Shown here piece by piece: positions 22,929 to 34,183 of a stretch of DNA of 52,000 nucleotides. The translations under genes and the position numbers were made by a program. Each line of letters begins with the position of its first letter. Positions within the stretch are counted from its first letter, which is position 1. Origin of the DNA: Gnetum montanum (lineage: Eukaryota > Streptophyta > Gnetopsida > Gnetales > Gnetaceae); assembly GCA_015680685.1 (NCBI GenBank), contig MNCI01004571.1, forward strand, positions 63,544 through 115,543, given 5' to 3'. Under the pieces are notes generated by a model that was given only the letters and a program-made list of their open reading frames with translations, had not been told where the DNA came from and searched no databases.

Positions 22929-23498
22929 AGTTTGATCAATTCATAGATATTGAATTTGGGATAGCTTTATTGCGAAGTATTTACTCGTGTCATTTTACCT
23001 TGTTTAAATATTTGAGGTCTACACAAATCTGCTTTCTTTTCTTTTTTGCTTATTTCCATCGAATCTTGCTCTATTTCTAGTTTTCTTGTGGAACTATCTC
23101 TTTCTCTGGGGAAATTAGGAGTAGATTGCCGAGTTGTGCTCAAATGTTTCTACAAAATTTTATTTGTTACAAGTAGGTATTATAAGGACCGCGTAGACTA
23201 GGAAGTTGAACAAAATAGGAAATTTTCAACAACTCACAGTACTTGGCAAAGTTGGCTGAATCTCTTTAAAGTAAGTCATTTGTAGTTCACACACAACGCA
23301 ATTGTTACATTTTACACAACCACACGCCGCAACAGCACACACACATACTCACATTAACTACTGAGTTTATTTGGAGGTATCTAGGCCTTGGTGTTGCCAG
23401 AGACCAGCAGGCACCTAAATCCTGTTCGAGGACACTCGTTGGCGGTCGCGTCCCAAACGGTCGCCAACACAAAACAGTGTAATATATCTTCCCACTAT

Positions 23499-25308
23499 GC
23501 AAATATTATAGGAAATAGAAAGAAAATATTAGAGATAATAGAAAAATTAGTTTGTATAATTCACTTATCATTAAAATATGAAAAGATAAAAGTGAATTTT
23601 GAAAAGACTAAGGTACCATATAAAAAATAGAAATATTTTCATGTAGGAGATCTATAATAGAAAATAGAAGCATGGTAATGAAAACACAACATCTAAACAA
23701 AAAAAGCATTAAGTGCTATGAGGTGGGTATATACTAATTCGATATATTTTAAGACCAATTTGCAATGGTAAGTGTGCATGTACAGAAGCATAATAAATTA
23801 GTAGCAGGTAATTTTTTGACAAATATTTTCATTTATAACAAAGATATTACTAGCAATAGAAAAATCTTGTAATTGCAAACATAAATCCCTTCCATTGGTA
23901 CATAAAATGAAAATGCAAAAAATGCATATATATATATACATATTCATTCTTCCATGCTTCCACCTATGAAACTAAACCCACCTTTCGTAGAGTCATAAGT
24001 ATCTTAAATGTATGTGATTAGAAATGTGAATTTTCAGTTCTAAATTGCTACCTATCACATTACATTTTAATGCATATATTGATTGCAACTAATTTTAAAT
24101 ATCACGATCAAGGCACAATCCAGCTAGAAATTACCGATATAGACATTAGGCATTTCAAAGGGGGGCTTGGATTGGATAAATTTTTCAAGTTAAGAGAATG
24201 TACTAAAATGGTATCTAAAGATGCCATTATCAAAGCTTTAGGAACACTAAACATAGACGGAAGGCAAACGAACAAAGAGTGAATCCATACCCAAGGAAAA
24301 AGGAAGAAAAAGGTGCACGTAATAAGAAGAACATAGAACATGGAATCAACATGTAGAAAGAAAGCTATACAAGCATACTTAAAGGAGAATGTTATACCAA
24401 GCATGATTCGAATAGACCATGTCTTTCCTAATGCTTGAAATAGGATACATCCCAAAGCTACTGAGGGAAGCATACCATCACCATGGGATAAAAATTAGTA
24501 TAATTTTGCTGCTGTTGCTACTACTCAAACTGTTGTTGCAGATGTAGCTGCTGAAACTGTTGTTGAGGTTGATACTGAGGTTGAGGCTAAGGTGGAGGAT
24601 GATAATAAGAATGGTAGTATACAACTACTTTTTGATGCCAGAAACTAGCGGGGAACTACAAAACCTCCACTGTATAACCCACATCGACAATGTCCTTATG
24701 GCATGAAGACGGAGGCACCAACCTGATCATACCCAAGGAAATAGACCTCTGCGAAATGTGGTCATCTACCATCGTTACCAATACCCAAAATTGGCCCTCA
24801 GTGTCCACCTAGAAGTTGGCAACTATGGCTGGATACGAGTATGTATCCTCCATAGTAGCCACACTTTTCAGAACCTCCACCGGATTCCCTTTTTTTATTC
24901 TCAATCCTCCTAATTCTGACTTTTCTGCTTCTACTCCTCCTTCGATTTCTGTCGTCATCATGTTGTTGTTACTGCTGCAACCCATATTATGGTTTTGTGC
25001 TGCAACTACCATTGTTATTAAGTTGAAAGGCTTATGTAAGAGCAAGATTCAAGTGTTGCTTATATAGAGTGCAAATTAGGGTAACATTGATATGCTTTGT
25101 GTTCGCCTTGTGGGGTCTATTATTGCTTTTGCTTAAGAAAACACATGACATATCACTTGGGTTCATGCATCTCCTAGTGTGGCACATGCCTCATAAATTA
25201 GTTCATGTTTCATGGGTGGGTTATGCTTGGTAAATTCACTAATGTTCTGTAGAGTTGTTTTGTTGTGCATTCACGCATGCAAAACCGTGTAATATATATG
25301 CCCACTAT
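23499..25308 (-). repeat. 1.8-kb unit 2
   Basis: 1810 bp. It carries a second GGAAATAGAAAG-like duplication at its start, like the following units. Confidence 0.9.
24656..25012 (-). pseudogene. 118-codon ORF, unit 2 (one stop)
   Basis: ATG at 25012. A TAG near 24809 replaces the Trp in the expected Phe-Trp-Val block, cutting the frame after about 67 codons. The rest stays collinear down to the common TAG. Confidence 0.5.
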
Positions 25309-27119
25309 GCAAATATTAGAGGAAATAGAAAAGCAAATATTAAAGGAAATAGAGAAATTAGTTTGTATAATTCACTTATCATTAAAATATGAAAAGATAA
25401 AAGTGAATTTTGAAAAGACTAAGGTACCATATAAAAAATAGAAATATTTTCATGTAGGAGATCTATAATAGAAAATAGGAGCATGGTAATGAAAACACAA
25501 CATCTAAACAAAAAAAGCATTAACTGCTATGAGGTGGGTATATGCTAATTTGATAGATTTTAAGACCAATTTTCAATGGTAAGTGTGCATGTACAGAAAC
25601 ATAATAAATTAGCAACAAGTAATTTTTTGACAAATATTTTCATTTATAACAAAGATATTACTGGCAATAGAAAAATCTTATTGCTGCAAACATAAATCCC
25701 TTCCACTGGTACATGAAATGAAAATGCAAATAATGCACATATATATACATATTCATTCTTCCATGCTTCCACCTATGAAACTGTACCCACCTTTCATAGA
25801 GTCACAAGTATCTTAAATGTATGTGATCAGAAATGTGAATTTTCAGTTCCAGGCTGCTACCTATCACATTACATTTTAATGCATAGATTGATTGCAACTA
25901 ATTTTAAATATCACGATCAAGGCACAATCCAGCTCAAAATTACCAATATAAACATTAGGCATTTCAAAGAGGGGCTTGGATTGGAGAAATTTTTCAAGTT
26001 AAGAGAATGTACTAAAATGGTATCTAAAGATGCCATTATCAAATCTTTAGGAACACTAAACGTAGACGGAAGGCAAACGAACAAAGAGTGAATCCATACC
26101 CAAGGAAAAAGGAAGAAAAAGTTGCACATAATAAGAACATAGAACATGGAATCAACGTGTAGAAAGAAAGCTATACAAGCATACTTGAAGAAGAATGTTA
26201 TACCAAGCATGATTCGAATAGACCATGGTTTTCCTAATGCTTGAAATAGGATACATCCCAAAGCTACCAAGAGCAGCGAAGCATACCATCACCATGCGAT
26301 AAAAATTAGTATCATTTTGTTGCTGTTGCTACTACTCAAACTGTTGTTGCAGATGTAGCTACTGAAACTGTTGTTGAGGTTGATACTGAGGTGGAGGCTA
26401 AGGTGGAGGATGATAATAAGAAGGGTAGTACACAACTACTCTATGATGCCAAAAACTTGTAGGGAACTACAAAACCTCCACTGTATAAGCCACATTGACA
26501 ATGCCCTTATGGCATGAAGGCGGAGGCATCGGCCTGATCATACGTAAAGAAATAGGCCTTTGTGAAATGTGGTCATCTTCCATCGTTACCAATAGCCAAG
26601 CTTGGCCCTCGGTGTCGACCTAGAAGTTGGCAACTGTGGCTGGATACGAGCATGTATCCTCCATAGTAGCCACACTTTTCATAACCTCCATTGGATTCTC
26701 CTTTTTTATTCTCAATCCTCCTGATTTTGATTCTACTACTTCTGCTTCTCCTCCAATTTCTGCCATCATCATGTTGTTGTTACTACTGCTACCCTAATTA
26801 TGGTTTTGTGCTACAACTACCATTGTTATTAAGTTGAAAGGCTTGTGTAAGAGCAAGATTCAAGTGCTGCTTATATAGAGTGCAAATTAGGGTAATGGTG
26901 ATTTGCTTTGTGTTTCCCTTGTGGGGTCTGTTATTGCTTTTGCTTAAGAAAACACATGACATATCACTTGGGTTCATGCATCTCCTAGTGCGGCACATGC
27001 CTCATAAATTAGTTCATGTTTCATGGGTGGGTTATGCTTGGTAAATTCACTAATGTTCTGTAGAGTTGTTTTGTTGTGCATTCACGCATGCAAAACCGTG
27101 TAATATATATGCCCACTAT
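25309..27119 (-). repeat. 1.8-kb unit 3
   Basis: 1811 bp, almost identical to unit 4, including private variants such as AGAGGGGCTTGGATTGGAGA. Confidence 0.9.
26467..26823 (-). pseudogene. 118-codon ORF, unit 3 (two or more stops)
   Basis: A TAG early in the frame (the HNMG block reads CATAATTAGGG) and another in the Phe-Trp-Val block. Unit 4 shares both, so they predate that duplication. Confidence 0.5.
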
Positions 27120-28933
27120 GCAAATATTAGAGGAAATAGAAAAGCAAATATTAAAGGAAATAGAGAAATTAGTTTGTATAATTCACTTATCATTAAAATA
27201 TGAAAAGATAAAAGTGAATTATGAAAAGACTAAGGTACCATATAAAAAATAGAAATATTTTCATGTAGGAGATATATAATAGAAAATAGGAGCATGGTAA
27301 TGAAAACACAACATATAAACAAAAAAAGCATTAACTGCTATGAGGTGGGTATATGCTAATTTGATAGATTTTAAGACCAATTTACAATGGTAAGTATGCA
27401 TGTACAGAAACATAATAAATTAGCAACAAGTAATTTTTTGACAAATATTTTCATTTATAACAAAGATATTACTGGCAATAGAAAAATCTTATTGCTGCAA
27501 ACATAAATCCCTTCCACTGGTACATGAAATGAAAATGCAAATAATGCACATATATATACATATTCATTCTTCCATGCTTCCACCTATGAAACTGTACCCA
27601 CCTTTCATAGAGTCACAAGTATCTTAAATGTATGTGATCAGAAATGTGAATTTTCAGTTCCAGGCTGCTACCTATCACATTACATTTTAATGCATAGATT
27701 GATTGCAACTAATTTTAAATATCACGATCAAGGCACAATCCAGCTCAAAATTACCAATATAAACATTAGGCATTTCAAAGAGGGGCTTGGATTGGAGAAA
27801 TTTTTCAAGTTAAGAGAATGTACTAAAATGGTATCTAAAGATGCCATTATCAAATCTTTAGGAACACTAAACGTAGACGGAAGGCAAACGAACAAAGAGT
27901 GAATCCATACCCAAGGAAAAAGGAAGAAAAAGTTGCACATAATAAGAATAACATAGAACATGGAATCAACATGTAAGAAGAAAGCTATACAAGCGTACTT
28001 GAAGAAGAATGTTATACCAAGCATGATTCGAATAGACCATGGATTTCCTAATGCTTGAAATAGGATACATCTCAAAGCTACCGAGAGCAGCGAAGCATAC
28101 CATCACCATGGGATAAAAATTAGTATCATTTTGTTGCTGTTGCTACTACTCAAACTGTTGTTGCAGATGTAGCTACTGAAACTGTTGTTGAGGTTGATAC
28201 TGAGGTGGAGGTTAAGGTGGAGGATGATAATAAGAAGGGTAGTACACAACTACTCTATGATGCCAAAAACTTGCAGGGAACTACAAAACCTCCACTGTAT
28301 AAGCCACATTGACAATGCCCTTATGGCTTGAAGGCGGAGGCATCAGCCTGATCATACGCAAAGAAATAGGCCTTTGTGAAATGTGGTCATCTTCCATCGT
28401 TACCAATACCCAATCTTGGCCCTTGGTGTCGACCTAGAAGTTGGCAACTGTGGCTGGATACGAGCATGTATCCTCCATAGTAGCCACACTTTTCAGAACC
28501 TCCATTGGATTCTCCTTTTTTATTCTCAATCCTCCTGATTTTGATTCTACTACTTTTGCTTCTCCTCCAATTTCTGCCATCATCATGTTGTTGTTACTAC
28601 TGCTACCCTAATTATGGTTTTGTGCTACAACTACCATTGTTATTAAGTTGAAAGGCTTGTGTAAGAGCAAGATTCAAGTGCTGCTTATATAGAGTGCAAA
28701 TTAGGGTAACAGTGATTTGCTTTGTGTTTCCCTTGTGGGGTCTGTTATTGCTTTTGCTTAAGAAAACACATGACATATCACTTGGGTTCATGCATCTCCT
28801 AGTGCGGCACATGCCTCATAAATTAGTTCATGTTTCATGGGTGGGTTATGCTTGGTAAATTCACTAATGTTCTGTAGAGTTGTTTTGTTGTGCATTCACG
28901 CATGCAAAACCGTGTAATATATATGCCCACTAT
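27120..28933 (-). repeat. 1.8-kb unit 4
   Basis: 1814 bp. The 70-codon plus-strand frame at 27690-27902 encodes exactly the same peptide as 25879-26091 in unit 3, showing a recent duplication. Confidence 0.9.
28281..28637 (-). pseudogene. 118-codon ORF, unit 4 (stops shared with unit 3)
   Basis: Same early TAG and same Phe-Trp-Val block TAG as unit 3; otherwise collinear, with the start context kept. Confidence 0.5.
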
Positions 28934-30529
28934 GCAAATATTAGAGGAAATAGAAAAGCAAATATTAAAGGAAATAGAGAAATTAGTTTGTATAATTCAC
29001 TTATCATTAAAATATGAAAAGATAAAAGTGAATTATGAAAAGACTAAGGTACCATATAAAAAATAGAAATATTTTCATGTAGGAGATATATAATAGAAAA
29101 TAGGAGCATGGTAATGAAAACACAACATATAAACAAAAAAAGCATTAACTGCTATGAGGTGNATATATATATATATACATATTTATTTTTCCATGCTTCC
29201 ACCTATGATAGAGCCATAGGTATCGTAAATGTATGTGATCAGAAACGTGTATTTTCAGTTCCAGGTTGCTACCTATCACATTACATTTTAATGCATAGAT
29301 TGATTACAACTAATTTTAAATATCACGATCAAGGCACAATCCAGCTGGAAATTACTGGTATAGACATTAGGCATTTCAAAGGGGGGCTTGGATTGGATAA
29401 ATTTTTCAAGGTAAGAGAATGTACTAAAATGGTATCTAAAGATGCCATTATCAAAGCTTTAGGAATACTAAACATAGACGGAAGGCAAACGAACAAAGAG
29501 CAAACCCATACCCAAGGAAAAAGGAAGGAAAAGGTGCATGTAATAAGAAGAACATAGAACATGGAATCAACATGTAGGAAGAAAGCTATACAAGCGTACT
29601 TGAAGAAGAATGTTATACCAAGCATGATTCGAATAGACCATGGCTTTCATAATGTTTGAAATAGGATACATCCCAAAGCTACCGAGGGAATCATACCATC
29701 GCCATGGGATAAAAATTAGTATCATTTTGCTGTTGTTGCTACTACTCAAACTGTTGTTGCAGATGTAGCTGCTAAAATTGTTGTTGAGGTTGATACTGAG
29801 GCTGAGGCTAAGGTGGAGGATGATAATAAGAAGGGTAGTACACAAATACTTTCTGATGCCAGAAATTGATGGGGAACTACAAAACCTCCACTGTATAACC
29901 CACATTGACAATGCCCTTATGGCATGAAGGCAAAGGCACCAGCCTGGTCATACCCAAGCAAATAGGCCTCTGCAAAATGTGGTCATCTACCATTGTTACC
30001 AATACCCAAAATTGGCCCTCAGCATCCACCCAGAAGTTGGAAATTGTGGCTTGATATGAGCATGTATCCTCCATAGTAGCCACACTTTTCAGAACCTCCA
30101 CCGGATTCCCCTTTTTTTTTCTCAATCCTCCTAATTCTGATTTTTCTGCTTCTGCTCCTCCTCTGATTTCTGTCGTCATCATGTTGTTGTTACTACTGCT
30201 ATCAATATTATGGTTTTGTGCTACAACTACCATTGTTATTAAGTTGAAAGGCTTATGTAAGAGCAAGATTCAAGTGCTGCTTATATAGAGTGCAAATTAG
30301 GGTAATGGTGATATGCTTTGTGTTCACCTTGTGGGGTCTATTATTGCTTTTGCTTAAGAAAACACATGACATATCACTTGGGTTCATGCATCTCCTAGTG
30401 TGGCACATGCCTCATAAATTAGTTCATGTTTCATGGGTGGGTTATGCTTGGTAAATCCGCTAATGTTCTGTATAGGTTTTTTGTTGTGCATTCATGCATG
30501 CAAAATGGTGTAATATATTTGCCCACTAT
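28934..30529 (-). repeat. 1.8-kb unit 5 (short at an N)
   Basis: 1596 bp. About 210 bp between GAGGTG and the ATATAT run are missing at N 29162. The first 220 bp match unit 4 closely; the rest is more like unit 2. Confidence 0.85.
29877..30233 (-). CDS. 118-codon ORF, unit 5
   Basis: Fully open. Differences include NIDSSSNNN for NMGSSSNNN, LRKKKGNP and SYQATISNFWVDAEGQFW. TATA box and AACAATGG are present. Confidence 0.4.
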   Translation of the reverse strand: MVVVAQNHNIDSSSNNNMMTTEIRGGAEAEKSELGGLRKKKGNPVEVLKSVATMEDTCSYQATISNFWVDAEGQFWVLVTMVDDHILQRPICLGMTRLVPLPSCHKGIVNVGYTVEVL

Positions 30530-32366
30530 GCAAATATTATAGGAAATAGAAAAGCAGATATTAGAGGAAATAGAAAAAGTAGTTTGTATAATTCACTTAT
30601 CATTACAATAATAAAAGATAAAAGTGAATTTTGAAAAGACTAAGGTACCATATAAAAAATAGAAATCTTTTCATGTAGGAGATCTATAATAGAAAATAGG
30701 AGCATGGTAATGAAAGCACAACATCTAAACAAAAAAAGAATTAACTGCTATGAGGTGGGTATATGCTAATTTGATAGATTTTAAGACCAATTTTCAATGG
30801 TAAGTGTGCATGTATAGAAGGATAATAAATTAGCATCAGGTAATTTTTTGACAAATATTTCCATTTATATCAAAGATATTATTGGCAATAGAAAAATCTT
30901 GTAATTGCAAACATAAATCCCTTCCACTGGTACATGAAATGAAAATGCAAACAATGCACACATATATATACATATTCATTCTTCCATGCTTCCACCTATG
31001 AAATTGTACCCACCTTTCGTAGAGTCACAAGTATCTTAAATGTATGTGATTAGAAATGTGAATTTTCAATTCCAGGCTACTACCTATCACATTACATTTT
31101 AATGCATATATTGATTGCAACTAATTTTAAATATCATGATCAAGGCACAATCCAGCTAGAAATTACTGGTATAGACATTAGGCATTTCAAAGGGGGGCTT
31201 GGATTGGATAAATTTTTCAAGTTAAGAGAATGTACTAAAATGGTATCTAAAGATGCCATCATCAAATCTTTAGGAACACTAAACGTAGATGAAAGGCAAA
31301 TGAACAAAGAGCAAACTGATACTCAAGGAAAAAGGAAGAAAAAGGTGCACATAATAAGAATAACGTAGAACATGGAATCAACATGTAGGAAGAAAGCTAT
31401 ACAAGCGTACTTGAAGAAGAATGTTATACCAAGCATGATTCGAATAGACCATGGATTTCCTAATGCTTGAAATAGGATACATCTCAAAGCTACCGAGAGC
31501 AAGGAAGCATACCATCACCATGGGATAAAAATTAGTATCATTTTGCTGCTGTTGCTACTACTCAAACTGTTGTTGCAGATGTAGCTGCTGAAACTGTTGT
31601 TGCAAATGTAGCTGCTGAAACTGTTGTTGAGGTTGATACTGAGGCTGAGGCTAAGGTGGAGGATGATAATAAGAAGGGTAGTACACAACTACTCTATGAT
31701 GCCAGAAACTTGCAAGGAACTACAAAACCTCCATTGTATAACCCACATCGACAATGCCCTTATGGCATGAAGGCGGAGGCACTAGCCTGATCATACCCAA
31801 AGAAATAGGCCTTCGTGAAATGTGGTCATCTGCATTCGTTACCAATACCCAACCTTGGCCCTCAGCATCCACCCAGAAGTTGGAAACTGTGGATGGATAT
31901 GAGCATGTATCCTCCATAGTAGCCACACTTTGTAGAACCTCCACCGGATTCCCCTTTTTTATTCTCAATCCTTCTGATTCTGATTCTGCTACTTCTGCTC
32001 CTCTTCCAATTTCCTCCATCATCATGTTGTTGTTATTGCTACTACTCATATTATGGTTTTGTGCTGCAACTACCATTGTTATTAAGTTGAAAGGCTTGTG
32101 TAAGAGCAAGATTCAAGTGCTACTTATATAGAGTGCAAATTATGGTAACGGTGATTTGCTTTGTGTTCACCTTGTGGGGTCTGTTATTGCTTAAGAAAAC
32201 ACATGACATATCACTTGGGTTCATGCATCTCCTAGTGCGGCACATGCCTCATAAATTAGTTCATGTTTCATGGGTGGGTTGTGCTTGGTAAATCGGCTAA
32301 TGTTCTGTAGAGTTGTTTTGTTGTGCATTCACGCATGCAAAACTGTGTAATATATTTTCCCACTAT
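30530..32366 (-). repeat. 1.8-kb unit 6
   Basis: 1837 bp. Longer than its neighbours because of a 27-bp tandem duplication at 31566-31592 and 31593-31619 in the triplet-rich stretch. Confidence 0.9.
31720..32076 (-). CDS. 118-codon ORF, unit 6
   Basis: Fully open; MSSSNNNNMMMEEIGRG near the start, FWVDAEGQGWVLV in the core. The upstream TATA box is kept. Confidence 0.4.
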   Translation of the reverse strand: MVVAAQNHNMSSSNNNNMMMEEIGRGAEVAESESEGLRIKKGNPVEVLQSVATMEDTCSYPSTVSNFWVDAEGQGWVLVTNADDHISRRPISLGMIRLVPPPSCHKGIVDVGYTMEVL

Positions 32367-34183
32367 GCAAATATTAGAGGAAATAGAAAAGCAAATATTA
32401 GAGGAAATAGAAAAAGTAGTTTGTATAATTCACTTATCATTAAAATAAGAAAAGATAAAAGTGAATTTTGAAAAGACTAAGGTACCATATAAAAAATAGA
32501 AATCTTTTTTTCATGTAGGAGATCTATAATAGAAAATAGGAGCATGGTAATGAAAACAAAACATCTAAACAAAACAAGCATTAACTACTATGAGGTGGGT
32601 ATATGCTAATTTGATAGATTTTAAAACCAATCTGCAATTGTAAGTGTGCATGTACAGAAGCATAAGAAATTAGCAGCAGGTAATTTTTGGACAAATATTT
32701 TCATTTATAACAAAGATATTACTCACAATAGAAAAATCTTATTGCTGCAAACATAAATCCCTTCCACTGGTACATGAAATGAAAATGCAAACAATGCATA
32801 TATTTATGTACATATTCATTCTTCCATACTTCCACCTATGAAACTGTACCCACCTTTCATAGAGTCACAAGTATCTTAAATGTATGTGATTAGAAATGTG
32901 AATTTTCAGTTCTAGGCTACTACCTATCACATTACATTTTGATGCATATATTGATTGCAACTAATTTTAAATATCACGATCAAGGCACAATCCAGCTAGA
33001 AATTACCGGTATAAACATTAGGCATTTCAAAGGGGGGCTTGGATTGGATAAATTTTTCAAGTTAAAAGAATGTACTAAAATGGTATCTAAAGATGCCATT
33101 ATCAAAGCTTTAGGAACACTAGACATAGAAGGAAGGCAAAGAAACAAAGAGCAAATCCATACCCAAGGAGAAAGGAAGGAAAAGATGCATGTAATAAGAA
33201 GAACATAGAACATGGAATCAACATGTAGGAAGAAAGCTATACAAGCGTACTTGAATAAGAATGTTATACCAAGCATGATTCGAATAGACCATGGCTTTCC
33301 TAATTCTTGAAATAGGATACATTCCAAAGCTACTAGAGCAAGGAAGCATACCATTACCATGGGATAAAAATTAGTATAATTTTGCTGCTGTTGCTACTAC
33401 TCAAACTGTTGTTGCAGATGTAGCTATTGAAAATGTTGTTGAGGTTGATATTGAGGTTGAGGCTAAGGTGGAGGATGATAATAAGAAGGGTAGTACACAA
33501 CTACTCCATGATGCTAGAAATTGGCGGGGAACTATAAAACCTCCACTGTATAACCCACATCAACAATGCCCTTATGGCATGAAGGCGAAGGCATCGGCCT
33601 GATCATGCCCAAGGAAATAGGCTCTGCGAAATGTGATCATCTACCATTGTTACCAATACCCAAAATTGGCCCTCAGTGTCCACCCAGAAGTTGGCAACTG
33701 TGGCTGGATACGAGCATGTATCCTCCATAGTAGCCACACTTTTCAGAACCTCCACCGGATTCCCCTTTTTTATTCTCAATCCTCTTGATTTTGATTCTAC
33801 TACTTCTGCTCCTCCTCCAATTTCCGCCATCATCATGTTGTTGTTACTACTGCTACCCATATTATGGTTTTGTGCTACAACTACCATTGTTATTAAGTTG
33901 AAAGGCTTGTGTAAGATCAAGATTCAAGTGCTGCTTATATAGAGTGCAAATTAGGGTAACGATGATTTGCTTTGTGTTTTCCTTGTGGGGTCTGTTATTG
34001 CTTTTGCTTAAGTAAACACATGACATATCACTTGGGTTCATGCATCTCCTAGTGTGGCACATGCCTCATAAATTAGTTCATGTTTCATGGGTGGGTTGTG
34101 CTTGGGAAATCGGCTAATGTTCTGTAGAGTTGTTTTGTTGTGCATTCACGCATGCAAAACTGTGTAATATATTTTCCCATTAT
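32367..34183 (-). repeat. 1.8-kb unit 7
   Basis: 1817 bp; shares with unit 8 the extended T run in AATCTTTTTTTCATG near its start. Confidence 0.9.
33532..33887 (-). pseudogene. 118-codon ORF, unit 7 (1-base deletion)
   Basis: Open for about 90 codons. A missing C in the AGGCCTCTG block near 33622 then shifts the frame and changes the C terminus. Confidence 0.5.

Larger units (their letters stand above)
21010..23469. mobile_element. Unrelated insertion with 5-bp target duplication, likely a long solo LTR
   Basis: The ends are TGTTGGC (21010) and GCCAACA (23469), flanked by CAAAA at 21005-21009 and 23470-23474. Removing it restores the unit sequence GCATGCAAAA-CAGTGTAATAT. TG...CA ends and a 5-bp duplication are the LTR element signature. 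CTATAAAAAGG near 22371 could be the TATA box, so the whole may be a single LTR of about 2.4 kb on the plus strand. The stretch 21180-21960 is more GC-rich than its surroundings. Because 22383-22928 is unknown, a short full element cannot be excluded. Confidence 0.7.
19247..23498 (-). repeat. 1.8-kb unit 1 (split)
   Basis: About 1787 bp once the insertion and one CAAAA copy are removed: 19247-21009 and 23475-23498. It begins after AAAAAAGCAAATATT, the single-copy left context also found in X1. Confidence 0.9.

Noticed and set aside
22346-22939. Long open frames on both strands across the gap
   Set aside because: They consist of N bases and carry no information.
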